Source of the DNA: Paracyclopina nana
Lineage: Eukaryota > Arthropoda > Copepoda > Cyclopoida > Cyclopettidae
Direction of reading: 5' to 3'
NCBI GenBank assembly: GCA_019096065.1
Contig: JAGUCH010000001.1
Span: forward strand, 16,244,001-16,308,000
DNA: 64,000 nt
The translations under genes and the position numbers were made by a program. Within the stretch, counting starts at the first letter, position 1; the number at the start of each line of letters is the position of its first letter. Of the stretch, positions 12,001-23,700 are shown piece by piece. The notes below the pieces were generated by a model that was not told the DNA's origin, searched no databases, and was given only the letters and a program-made list of their open reading frames with translations.

Positions 12001-15000
12001 TGATGTCACGGGCAATGGCACTATGGTGGCTTCTTTTCGCACATACTTCTTCCTTGGTGAGTTCGCGGCCTCAGGCGAGCTTAGCCTAGGTTTCTTCGGC
12101 GACTTCTTCTGCTTCCTTTTGTGACGTTTCTTCAGACTTTCTTCCTCAGAGCTGGTTTCTGAGCTACTCGAACTAGAAGATGATGCTTCGGATGACGATG
12201 AGGCCGCTTTCTTCTTTTTGGCATCTTTGTTGCTTTTGGTCGTTGCGGAGATGACTTTAGCCCCCAAGGGTTTGCCCACCGGCTGCGTCACTAATTTAGC
12301 TTTCATGATGACTTTTTGGTCGGGCCCAGGAGGCCCCTCAGTACCAAGTTTGACCGCAACGCCAAATGATTGGCCAGAGCTGTTGCTTTGCAAGGGAATA
12401 AAGTAGGTAGTTTCGTTGGAGGCATTGGCTCCTTCGGCTTGAGCCTGAGCAACCAGCTGCGAGGCCAGCTCTGCTGGTAATGGAATGGAGCCATCCATGT
12501 CCTAGAATTTCATCCAATAATATTAGCGTTTAAATCACTCTCTAATCAATAGTATGCATACCTTGAAGTTGGCACTGAGATCGTCCATTTTGCTTTGCAA
12601 AGACTCGGATAGTTTGGCAGTCTTCTTCGAGCTCTCTGCCTTTTCTGCTTTAGTGTCCTTGGATGACCTGGGAGACTTTGACGACGTTGACTGCTTTCGA
12701 TATGGCACACTCGGTCGGATTTCAAGCGGCTCCGGCTCAAACGCGTAGGGACTCGACTCGTCCTCAACCTTGAACGAGGAAGAAGGTCCGGCTTGTGGAA
12801 TGGAGCTCTTGCTGTAAATTGTCTTCGCAAGAGCAGGCTTCAGCTGAGACGAAGCACTCATTCGAACTTGGTTGTGGCCAGGACTGGGTCCGGCATTGGG
12901 CATCTTGGCAAACTGGTTTTTGGCCTTTGCGGGCACCACGGATCGAATCACAGCGCCAGAAGTAACGGGTAAGCCAGATGGTGTTAATACTGGAGGATTG
13001 GCAGCGACTTTAGGCTTAGCAGCCATGGGCATGGGGTGCCTTTGATTCTGCTGATGCTGCTGTGGAGTGAATTGTTGCTGGTGCTGTTGCTGATATTGAG
13101 GTGACAGCATTGGTGGCCCAGGACTGACCAAGGGCTCAGTGTTGGCAGTTGTCACGTCAGTGGTAGCCTTGCTGTTAGACGAAGAAGTGGCAGTCAAAGT
13201 TGCCGAAGAGGTGGAGACCAGGTGAGAGGTCATTTGTTGCGGCATTTGCATATGAGAATGGTGCTGCTGTTGGGAGTACTGAGGAATCGATGTCATGATG
13301 TGCTGGCCATAAAACGGAGGCCGAAGCAAAGCAGCGTTCGAATTTGAGGCTGAGCTCACCGTGACAGGCTGTAATATGCTTCCATTGGCCAACGCCAATT
13401 GCGGCATGATAATAGGAATCTGGCCGCCATTCGGCCTTAATTGTAGAGGCTGCATTTGCATGGTGGCTGGCATCCGAATGGCAGCCCCATTGGAGGACAT
13501 GATAATACTGCCAGCAGCAGGATTAAGCTGCACTGGTTGCGTCATATGTTGAGAGGTCACCATGGGCCTGATTTGCGCCATCGAGGTCACCACTTGCGGA
13601 CTAAGGCTGGTGTTGATCAGCAGAGGCTGGGATAATGGCACAGTTCGAGGAGGAGTCAAACTTCCAGCATCCGACTTCAGGGCCAGATTGGAGCCGAGAG
13701 GGTTCACTAGGGTTGGCCGTGACGAGGACAAGGCTGCACCGACGACACCCACGGGCAGGTGCGGACGGCTCTCACTCAGTTCCGGAGTGGCTCCTTTGGG
13801 CAGGATCTTCCTTGGAGGGGTGGAGGTTCGCTCGCCATTTTTGCTCAGCCTGCGTTGAGTTATGCTTTGAGGCTGCTCCTGCTCCAGCATGTCTGTGGAC
13901 AGACGTGGTTTCACTTGGATGTAGCCAGTTTTCTGCGAGATCGTGATGCGTTCAGCCTCTTCGCTCTCCTCGGTTTTGCATGAAGGTTGAACCAAGGGAG
14001 AGGCCTCTGGAGTGGCAGCAATCTTTTTCTTGGCCTCCTCCAAGAGGCGATCTTGCATTTCCTTGAGCAAATTCTTGGTCGTCTTTTTCTCCTTGTCTTT
14101 GGACTTGTCCTTGGCTTTCTTGCTGTTGGAACTGATGTCGGACTCCATGTCCTCCTCCTTCTTTTTCACTTTCTTAATTGAGGGAGTGATGGGCTTCCTC
14201 TCTTTAGCTTTGGAATTTTTACCCACCTCCACCAATCGCTTGCCTTGCGTGGCTTCTGATAAGCTTTCGATGGAAATGTCATCATCATCATTTGCAGAAT
14301 TGCGGGACAACTTTTGGCCGAGCATATTGAGCAAAACGGTGGCAGCCTCTTTGGTTTTCCTTCCGGGTCGCTTTTTCTCCACTGGCTCTTTCTTGATTTT
14401 CTTCTCCTCTTCCTCCGACTCTTCGTCCGACTCCTCCTCGGTTTCTTCGTCTTCCTCGGATTCTTCTTCTGAATCAGACCCTTCATTGTTCACATTACTG
14501 GCCGTTTTTCTGCACACCATTTTACGGCCTTGGTACTTGTCGTCATCCTCCTCCTCCTCGGACTCCTCATCAGAGGACACTGATATGTCACGACGTCTCA
14601 ATGACCTGCCTTCCAGTGGCATTCGCTTTGCTTTTCGCACAAAGGCAGCACTTGAGGTCCCTCGAGGCGTTAGCCTCGTCAGCATTCTGGAAACACCCTT
14701 CGAGGCAGCTGTCAATGTCGCCATTCTGGTTTTGCGTTTTGCTATGATTGCAGCCGCGGAAGGCTTTCTCTGCTGATGCAATTTGGAATTGGTTAGGGAA
14801 GCACTTCGAGCAGCTGCTCGCGTAGCTCTCGAGCTGCGAAGGCCACGCCGAAGACCAGGCACAGATTTGATAACTTCGGAAGGCTTTGAAGACTTGGTCG
14901 ATCCCCTGGTGTTCATTTTCATGTCTTTTGAGGCTTTCTCCAGCTTTTGAGTGACGACCGACCTAGCCAGCCTTTGCTCGGTGTACTTTTTCTTTAGGGC

Positions 15001-15590
15001 TTGCACTGAATCTGGCAGAGGCTTTTGCAGGAGCATTTTGGCGGCTCGTCGCTTCTTCCTTCGCACTTGCGTTTCACTTTCTTCATCGCCGCTTGATTGT
15101 CCCTCAGGAACGATGGTGGCTCTGTTGAAATGGTCCAGCTCCGGTGGACAAAGACTCGTGCCTGCCAAAGTAAAAAAACTAATGCTGAGCGGAACTCGAC
15201 AGCTTTTGCAATTAAGGTCACCTCTGAGGCAAAGGAACGTGATGAAGTCCTCGGTCTTGGGGCATTCGCCCGGAGGATCTGGTAACTTGGCCTTTAGGCC
15301 TCCAGCTGAGCTAGTCGGGCCTGAGGCGGTTGAAGAACTCGAGGATTGCTGGCCTCCATTCTTCACCTCTTTTAAAGGGCTGCTGCTGGTAGGCAAAATG
15401 GCCTGCCCCTGAGCAAACTTTCGCTGTGCATGGACACGAGGCCTAGAAAACGCAGTATTTGTGAAGGCTTTCAAAAAGGCAACTGGCATTTACAACTGTC
15501 TTACCTTTTGTCATTTCCAGAACGGTTGAGGCTGGAAATGTGGGCCGCAGCGGCCGTTTTTCGTTTTTTCGCGCCGGTCACCGCTTCCAT
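9062..15590 (-). CDS. Jarid2: Jumonji/ARID protein Jarid2 (PRC2 accessory subunit)
   Basis: Encodes a nuclear, DNA-binding subunit that recruits and tunes Polycomb Repressive Complex 2. Six exons: 15590-15505, 15442-15222, 15161-12562, 12501-10705, 10635-10180 and 9988-9062; all phases close and give 2028 residues. The N-terminus carries the Jarid2-specific motifs VHAQRKFAQ (~32-40) and PKTEDFITFLCLRG (~90-103). A long Lys/Ser/acidic and then Gln/Pro-rich linker follows to ~970. Then come JmjN (~1170-1212), ARID (~1245-1325), JmjC (~1430-1650) and a C5HC2 zinc finger (CETC ~1708 on, continuing in the last exon with VCDLKEDRYYC). At the positions where active demethylases bind iron (HxE...H) the sequence reads CWYRD and AYSSHV, so it should be enzymatically dead, as other Jarid2 proteins are. 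After the finger there is an unusual ~270-residue acidic/Ser/Lys tail. The start ATG is followed by a nuclear-signal-like KKRK. Confidence 0.95.
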
Positions 15591-16152
15591 GTTGTGCAGT
15601 TGACCTTTAAGGCCAGAGTGACCTTAGCGAGGTCAGGAATTTTCTTATGTCTGAAGCGCTAACAACTACGCTGCTGCTGCTGCCTGCTGCTGTTTTTCAA
15701 TGTTGTCGATGCCGCCCAAGTTTGCTCTCTGTTTTCCGTTCGTTTCTCGCCAAAACATGTCAAAAAAAGTCAACTTCACTGGTCGTCTTCAATTGAAAAG
15801 GTACAGCCCGTAGCTGTTTATCCTTCTTGCGGTGGCGTCCCCCTCCCATTTCACAGAAAAAAATTGTCTAGTTTATTTTTTGAGCTAACATGGCCTGGTA
15901 GCGAAACTTTGCGTAGTTGACATATTACACAGTTTTATATGATGAAAAGTATTTACTTTTTTTTCCATTTCCGTCCCCATGAAATGATGGCGATGGATCT
16001 GTCATTTATTGAAATTCCGTCAAATTCTGTCATTCATGATGACATTTCACATTAGATTAAATCAATTAGCTGCGAATGAATGATATGGCGGTGCCCTTAC
16101 CCATATGTAACTTAATAATGTAAATCATGAAGATTGTGAAAACTACGGCTGA
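15591..16152. other. Intergenic: Jarid2 promoter side and sulfotransferase-distal flank
   Basis: The Jarid2-proximal part is GC-richer and includes a CTG-type trinucleotide run (15670-15692). No ORF. The sulfotransferase (minus strand) ends at 16159. Confidence 0.5.
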
Positions 16153-16158
16153 TTTATT

Positions 16159-18527
16159 TCAGGGCTCATTTAAATTGAGCGCTAAGTATTGTTTGTGCAG
16201 GCGTTGCTTGCAAAATTCGAAAAACTCAATTTCATGAGTGAAGTTTTTCCTCACAACTTCCTTGATCGATTCAGCCACTGGAGGCTTGTAAATGTTGCGA
16301 TTTATCTTTGAAAACCGATGCACCTCATCTGAAAAAAGGAGAAATAAAAAGTTGCAAAATCTTGGCTAGAGCTTTATCAATCTTACCCCAGTATGTATGA
16401 AGAGCGCCTTTAAAAAACCGAGGCACATAATGCTCCAAAACCGTGAGCGTTTTGTTCATATCCTCCAGAATGCCGACTACAGCATAATGCTTCTCCACAT
16501 TTTCCATAGCTTTTCGCATTGCAATTTCAGTGTTGAAGCCTCTGCGCAAAATTGAAACGTTACCAATCATAGTGCACTAATTTACATTGTGCATGATATT
16601 ATGCGAAAGCTTCAAAGTTCTTACGTGCAATCATCGGAGTGACCACAAAAAAACATGGTTTGTCTTCGATGGTCGCCAAAGCCATCTTTTTTCGCACCCT
16701 GAATGTATTCGCATTCGCTATCCCTTGTCGTTACGCAGCTTTCAAAATCCTGCGCAGATGATATGGTTGATAGAAATTCAAATTGAATTTGTATCGACCA
16801 ACCATGGCTGAACATGCACCGTTGCTTACTTACGTGCATTTGTCATCTTGGCCACAAAAGAACTCTGTGAGCTGGCCAAAATCATCCCGTTCATCGCCAT
16901 CTTGGTAAGTGCATTCTTTGTCACCGCTTTTCACACAAGTCTCATAGTCCTAGAATTGTTCATCTGGCTTCCGGTGTGTGCTTTTTTTCAAAATGTAAAT
17001 TCAAAGAAAAGGCTACGCAAAATCAGCTTAATGTAGCATGAAAAATGCAATTCTTGCTTTATTTTTGCGTAGCTCTTTTGCATGCCAAAACCAGCGGCTC
17101 ATTAATAAAGGTTCCTTCATTTTGCCAAGATGAGCAATTAGCAAGCTTAAGATGCTCTAAAGCTTTTTTAAGGCTAAAATAAGACTGTGGCACAATGGGT
17201 GAATTTGCAGCAAAATGGGGCATTGAAGTTCTGCCACAGTTGATCAATACAAAATTAAATACTTGTATCACTATGTTATCAACTACGAAAAGTACTGTGG
17301 GTGTTATTTACAAAAAGAGCCTGTGATTTTATATCTATATGCGTAAGTACCTTTCTGAGCCATTTTGGACTGGGCAATGGCACCTCTGGAAATGCCCTCT
17401 TTCTTTCCACAAAATACCAGGGGGCTCTTACGTAGTAAAACCATGAGATGACCCTTTCAACAGGATCTCTAACCAGATTAACATAAATTGGCATCTCCAT
17501 ATCAAACCTAAAAAATTTCAAAATGTTTGGCTTGCCGTCTTCAAAGAAATCTTGGGAAATGTCATGTTACTGAGTGAAATTGACGAAGCACACGTGTTTA
17601 ATATAAACTGATGGTGGCTTGAAGTAGTTGACCATTTTGGCCAGCCATTTTTCCTCGCTGTAGTTCAACTTGACCATTTCAACCTTTTGAGTTCTGTCTT
17701 TGTGATAGATGAAAAGGTTCCGCACGCTGAGAGCTTTCAACAGCTCCATAACTGTTTGAGATCCCACTTTGGGCACACGATTGAAAAATAAAACTTGCTT
17801 GGTGGCCTTTCGCGTATTATTTAATTCACTTGGGTCCAACTGAAGCAGAATGGAAAAATCAGTACTTTTATGAGCTTATTACAAAAAGCTACTGATTACC
17901 CTGACGTCGTCATTTGAAAGCTCTCGAGATTTGTGTGATTTTGGGCTTGTTACGCCTTCGATGGCTGCATATTGGCCAGTTCCGTAGGCTGACAAATCAG
18001 CTGGAGGGTCTTCTTGCAGTTCTTGCAATTTCTGCGAAAGATCTCTTGTCTGAATGAACAAAAACAAGGTGGTGGACACTGACACCAGAGCAATAAGCTC
18101 TGAAATTCTGGAAAGAAGAAGAATTCATTTGAAGCGTGACATTGCTTTATAATATATACTGCCATTTAGTGGCATAAACGCCCTTGATTGTTCTTTGTTG
18201 AAATTCTTGTGCATGTCACACCGTTAAGCGCTCTACTTTGCGTAGCTCTACTACAGTAAATGTAAATTGGAACTTTGGAAAGTTGCACACTTGACATTTG
18301 CTGAGGTGCCAAGTGCGAAATGGTTGTTGTGAAATGCGGTTCATTTCTAATGGACCAACTTTCCAGATCATGACTTGAAATTAGCATGATGATTGAGTAA
18401 ATCACAGATGACTACGCGATTATTGCAAGAAATCACCGTGTCTTGCATAATTGACGCGTGGAGTTGCGTAAATCCCGTAGCTTAATTCCGTCACTTTTTA
18501 CCTCTTTGGCACGTGGTGTCCAAACAT
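16159..18527 (-). CDS. Pipe/heparan-sulfate 2-O-sulfotransferase family enzyme
   Basis: A type II Golgi sulfotransferase that transfers sulfate from PAPS to a glycan uronic acid. Exons: 18527-18502, 18107-17900, 17839-17571, 17507-17351, then either 16949-16834 or 16749-16625, then 16541-16387 and 16328-16159. The protein is 366 or 369 residues. The tiny first exon encodes MFGHHVPK; the signal anchor follows (~10-28, ELIALVSVSTTLFLFI). The PAPS 5'-phosphosulfate loop is RVPKVGSQT (99-107), the catalytic-type His is in KHVCFVNF (H160), and the 3'-phosphate motif is VNLVRDPVERVIS (~177-189). The insertion APWYFVERKRAFPEVPLP is, from memory, typical of Drosophila Pipe rather than HS2ST. The stop TGA overlaps an AATAAA at 16153-16158. 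In flies Pipe acts in dorsoventral patterning through eggshell sulfation and is extensively alternatively spliced. Orthology to Pipe rather than HS2ST or UST needs a tree. Confidence 0.87.
16625..16749 (-). other. Alternative exon B of the sulfotransferase
   Basis: A 125-nt exon encoding DFESCVTTRDSECEYIQ... to FFCGHSDDCT. It is flanked by acceptor GCGCAG and donor GTAAGA, starts in phase 0 and ends with two bases of a codon, exactly as exon A does. Including both would shift the frame, so they must be used one at a time. Confidence 0.85.
16834..16949 (-). other. Alternative exon A of the sulfotransferase
   Basis: A 116-nt exon encoding DYETCVKSGDKECTYQDG... to FFCGQDDKCT, homologous to exon B with the cysteines aligned. 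Acceptor TTCTAG, donor GTAAGT. It has the same entry and exit phase as exon B, so it substitutes for it. Confidence 0.85.
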
Positions 18528-18616
18528 CTTGAAGTTGCCTTAATGAGAAAGCTTAATAATGCTCTGTTGACACCCGCAATTGTCCCATAATAGCGTCCAT
18601 CAGGGTTGTTGTGCAG

Positions 18617-18848
18617 CTATCCAATTTCAAGCCAATACTGTAGTAGGTTTGGAGTTTCTTCGAAGGCATGCCCGTTCGCTCACCTGATCCAAGCGCCAGC
18701 TTAGCGAGCTGTACTGCTCTGGAGGTGCATACAACGGAGAAGGAACTGTAGTGAGCCCACTGTAGGGTGAAATCATTGGAAAAACTCCATTCTCTTGGTT
18801 TTCAGCTCCTGCTTTTTGTACAGATGCGAGCCAGAGCAGCCATAGAAC
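18617..18848 (-). CDS. Exon(s) of an unknown small secreted protein (partial model)
   Basis: The exon 18848-18684 has acceptor ATGTAG and a strong donor CAG|GTGAGC, and stays open for 55 codons. It begins with a hydrophobic stretch (VLWLLWLASVQKAGA) that looks like the body of a signal peptide lacking its Met, which would be in an upstream exon I could not place. The mature part is Pro/Ser/Tyr-rich (ISPYSGLTTVPSPLYAPPEQ). Spliced to an acceptor at 18638 it ends with YWLEIG and a stop at 18617. Unspliced, it reads on for about 17 codons to another stop. No family is recognised; a secreted peptide or cuticle-type protein is possible. It sits between the sulfotransferase and another small gene. 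Confidence 0.35.
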
Positions 18849-18934
18849 CTACATGCACCTATAATTCCTCGAGGAAGGTGCCCTAAAAAGTGGTTAGGCT
18901 AATCAAAACTTTGCGTGACCTGGTCTTTAACATT

Positions 18935-19255
18935 TCAGCATTTGTATTCAATCTCAAATGGTGCGGAATGATTTCCTCTATTGCATTGGAGAGAAGCTGT
19001 GGAACCTAACGTTGGCAATTTGTTCCACGTAGCAGCCCAGATTTTCTTGAACTGATTAATTTCTACGGGGTCATGCAACGAGGAACTTTCCTTGTGGAGC
19101 ACGTTCGTGCCGTTTTTGAGCACGTCAGTGACTTTGAGAAAGACGCCATCATCTCCGATCCTTCTCGTTACAATTTTCTTCTCGAAAAGTGTACCCTCAC
19201 GATCGACAATTTTGGTTGACTCGCAGATCTCTCTGAATTTTTCACCCTTAACCAT
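18935..19255 (-). CDS. Unknown 106-residue protein
   Basis: Open frame from an ATG with a good context (G at -3, G at +4) immediately after a TTTTTTTAG acceptor, so an upstream leader exon is likely. Third codon positions are GC-rich, unlike the flanks, which supports real coding. Composition is mixed and charged (TRRIGDDGVFLKVTDVLKNG); it ends with a Cys-containing segment (SLQCNRGNHS...EYKC). No domain is recognised. An upstream ATG-led segment (19458-19334) encodes a hydrophobic signal-like sequence (QVALAISFLVQL) but its donor (G|GTTGTT) does not join this frame in phase. I therefore keep 19255 as the start and leave open whether the two belong together. Confidence 0.5.
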   Translation of the reverse strand: MVKGEKFREICESTKIVDREGTLFEKKIVTRRIGDDGVFLKVTDVLKNGTNVLHKESSSLHDPVEINQFKKIWAATWNKLPTLGSTASLQCNRGNHSAPFEIEYKC

Positions 19256-19458
19256 GACAGACCTAAAAAAATGGAAAACCTGAACAATTGAAAATTACAT
19301 TTTAAAAATGCATCTCTCTTCGTGAATAAAAAACAACCTGTGACGGCTTGGTAGATGATGCTATTTGGGTTGCTCAACTGAACAAGGAAACTGATGGCCA
19401 AAGCAACTTGAATTATGTCAGAACCAAGCATGAATCGTTTTCCCCGTAACATTTTCAT

Positions 19459-20200
19459 TAGCCTACACTTTTTATGACAGCTGGAACAATTTTTATCATT
19501 CTTGAGGTCGACTGATTACTGAATTGCCTACAGCATACTTCTATCTTGGTAGCTAGGGAAAAATGAAAATTCTAACGAGTCATCAAGGCTTTTAGGTGAA
19601 GACAATCTGCTCCTTTATAGGGCGTGCACATGACATTTAGTAAACGAATAGTCAAATCAGAAAATCGACTAGAACACTAACCTTTTCAAATAGCTTAGTT
19701 TGTCGTCACGGAAATCAAGAATGCAGCCACCAGCTCCACTTTCTTTTCTAATCATCTTGGCTATTGAGCGAAGATTTTTATGCACAATCCGAAAAAGTAG
19801 TCATTATAAGCGGATTTCAGTTATCAATTCAATTGCGCCAAAAATATTTACGTGTAGAGTTACCTTTCCGAAGTTGCTATCTCTTCGTCTCTTTGTACGA
19901 TGTTCAAAGCAGCCATTTTTATGGATTTCGAAGACGTTGTCGATTTCTGATCATAAAGATTTTGCACCTTGTAATTTGGCGGAAATTTTAGTACGAGGTT
20001 GCGCTGGTGGAGAAATAAATATTCCGTTAAATACAAAACGTAAACAGTCAGCTGTCGTTCTTCCTGTGAAACTTCCTCTTTTGTTTAGACTTAGTCTAAT
20101 ACAGACCCCTACTTCTGATTCAGGTAAGAAAATCGCGCATTTAGGCTATTTTAGTGCGTCTACGGGTTGTTTTCTTGTTGCTAACGCGAAGTTCTATTAT
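19459..20200. other. Divergent spacer upstream of RpS20
   Basis: This stretch separates minus-strand small genes from the plus-strand ribosomal protein gene and should carry the RpS20 promoter. A plus-strand open frame across much of it has no coding character. No TATA box is evident. Confidence 0.45.
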
Positions 20201-20268
20201 TTTAGCGCTGTGGTCGCCGTTTCAGTCGTTCCATATCTCGATCAGAAGCAACTAAAAGTTACTGAAAA

Positions 20269-20685
<417 letters not shown>

Positions 20686-20726
20686 GCTTCAGTTCACATA
20701 CGGGTTTTATGTTATTCATCGACAAT

Positions 20727-20732
20727 AATAAA
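20727..20732 (+). other. Poly(A) signal of RpS20
   Basis: AATAAA 42 nt downstream of the RpS20 stop codon. Confidence 0.8.
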
Positions 20733-20739
20733 AACCTCA

Positions 20740-23700
20740 AAAAGTAACAGAAAAAAGTCCTCTTTTTGTGTCGTGCTCATATGAAGTCTAGAGCCTTCGT
20801 AGCAGAAATCTAGGCCAAGCAAGCAGTAAAGCTTAGTAGGGCAATAGTCCTTCAGGAGTGTGTGTGATCAATTCGACAATGTACATGTGGAAATGTCCTA
20901 GTGCTGCCATTTCTTAAATTCAGAGTAATTGCTGCAGGTCTCTAGGAAAAGCATTAACTTTTTTGGGCTCAAGGGAAAAGATGTGAGCTTGACATTTCCA
21001 ACTTCCTTTGCAGACACGTGCAATGCAATGATGATAAGCCATTGAAACAATTTTGGTGAAACTTGGCTCAGAAAAGACGATGCATCGATGTGTAAACAGT
21101 CATTTTTTGTTTGTCCTTGATGATCAAAAGGCTCACTTTCTAATACATGTTTGCCACGCATGCCATGATCATGATCAACTTATTTTCAGTCGTCCCAAAT
21201 TATAATTTGCCCCTTTCGTGCTCTATTTAGCCATTGGAAATAAGTATTGGAGTGGAGTAGAAAATGAAGCTTCATATGAAAATCTCGATATGCGTTTCGA
21301 TGTAGTATTTTCGATCTAAATGGCTGTAACCTCCAATTCGTGATAGAGATTATTCAGGCCAAAAGCTTTTGAGAGTCGTCACGAATTCGCACTGCTGCTC
21401 TCTCTTGGCCCAGAAAAGTGTGTCCCACCAATGTACCTTGATATGGGGTGGCTTTTCACTGAAGCACTACAGGGTCTACAGTCTAAAGAATGCAGGATGA
21501 GTGTCGGTGAGCCTGATTTATTCTGTAAGTAAAATATTGGGTTCATAAATCTAAGAGCTAGCAATAACTCATGTTTTTAAACGATCAGCTCAAGAGGATT
21601 TCCAATTGTTTTAACCGAGGCTTCGCTACTGTTACAACATGTTCTTTTTAACAATTTGAGTGTTTTCTGTTTTTCTGAAGCTTTCTTTGAGCTTTCGTTG
21701 AGTGCGAAAGTACAAAAAAACAGCGACTTTTAATCCAATTGGAAAAGTAAGGGTGCAAATATAAATCTGGCTTCTTCCGGAAATATCTTCAAGCATTGGA
21801 TTGTAATTTCTATAACCAACCGGGAGAGCTAGCAAGATGAAACAATGGAATACGTACACATACTCTTATATATCTTGATCCAAAATTGATTTACACGCTG
21901 ATAATTTCACAAGCTATGAATGTGTAAAAAAAGTATGAGGCCCTCCTTGAATTACAATAATTTACTAGACTGTTTTCACAGCGCCGGTCTGCCTTGGCAA
22001 CCTGGTATTTTGCTGCTTTGAGGGGTTGCACAATAAGTGAGGGATACTCAACACGAAAAGCCGAAGGAAGCGAACCACGATTATGTAAGTGATACAACCG
22101 AATTCTCATCAGCTTTAATTTTAAAAGGGGAGCCCTTTGTAAGATAATCTCTCATTTTGACTGCGGTTCAATGGATTCGCGTTTCATTTCAAGCTTGATA
22201 TGTGTGTGTCAAAAGCCTTGACTTTCTGTCAAACGATGAAGCGTAGCTCTTAAAAGAAAAAAGGAATGTCTATCAATTGTTCCTTAGCAAAAAAAGCTTG
22301 AGAGCATGGCAAAAAAGGAAGCCCTTTTCAGGCATTAAAAATAGTTGGCTGCTTTTAATCCAGTTTTTAAGCTGACATGCAGTTGGTAAACTGCATCAAA
22401 CGTGCTACTTAACACTAAATTAACTATCTGCTTTTATTTACCTTTTTGCTAGTATAACTCATGAAGAGTCTACGTTACAAATAGTCTACTGCTTTCTGCA
22501 TGACGTGATTCAGCATTATATTGGAAAGTGTATTTTTGCAACTTTCCACCAAGAAAAGCGAGATAGTGACGCAGAATGTATAGGGTAATTTGGCAATATT
22601 CCTTCAAAAGAATATTAGTTATCCACTTTTGGCTGACGTATTTCAGCTAGCACATTGAAAGCATCAAAATTGGTTGACCTATTTAAATGGAGATTTCCCA
22701 TGCAAGATGAATGCTGCGAAATTAGCCTAGTACATAGATAGCAAAATACGACGTCATGGAATGAAATTCTGCTGTTGTGGTCGTGAATGCTAATTTCGCA
22801 GACTTTAACACGAGCATCATGTTGCTGCATGAAAAACAAGACACTCCACCTTTACAAATGTAGAGCTTCTTCATATAGTAGAATTAATACTCGAAGCAGT
22901 TATACATTCGCCTTATTAATATCGGTGCATTTGTAACGAAAAAAAGTGTGACAAGGATTTCTGCCTTGCAGCAGCAGCAACTGCCAAAGCATGCTACTAT
23001 GGCAACAATGATGAAACAAACAACTCCACTATGTACCACTATGCAATAAACTTGGCCAAAAAGTAGCCTTCGTGAAACCACTCGAATTGTGCACAATGTG
23101 CCACTCGTCTTCAGCACAACCTGAAAAAGGCTTACATACTTTTAATTATTAGCTTTCAGCTATCTCCTGCAAAAAAAAAAAATAGCTGTCATGATAGAAG
23201 CTACGTTGCATGATGTATTTATCTAATGTAGATTAGGTAAGTTGGTAAAAAGCCAGCTTATACTATTTACTCTCGTAAGGACTTTTACTTTTACGTAAGG
23301 GCCTCAAGGGAGCTTTGAGTCATGATCGCTTGCAATCAATGCAAATTACGCACTATTTACCAACACGTGTTGTCGTGCTTTGCTGCAGTATAAAATATAC
23401 TACAGTGCATGCGCTTGATTTCACTTTAATTTAGGCTCAACGATGAGCTTGAAAGGCCAATGTCAACAAGAAATTGGCTGAAGTTCCAAATCCAATTTGC
23501 TTTCCATTACTGCTTTATGGGAAAACTGGCAAAAAGCAATACAAGTGCAGATAGTGGTAATGCATTGGTTCAAACAATAACCATGATTGACAAGGGTACT
23601 TTTCACATTGATGTTGCCCTTGAGCTGCACTAGCGACACTCCTTCGCTGCGGCCTTTTCAAAAACTAAATTGCAATTGTGCATTGAACTTTGATGCAGCA

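Noticed and set aside
18498-18545. A minus-strand frame reading CLDTTCQRGKK, reminiscent of an inotocin/vasopressin-like peptide with a cleavage site
   Set aside because: It is the first coding exon of the sulfotransferase (MFGHHVPK) read in another frame; the peptide has the wrong spacing to the amidation Gly, and no neurophysin domain follows.
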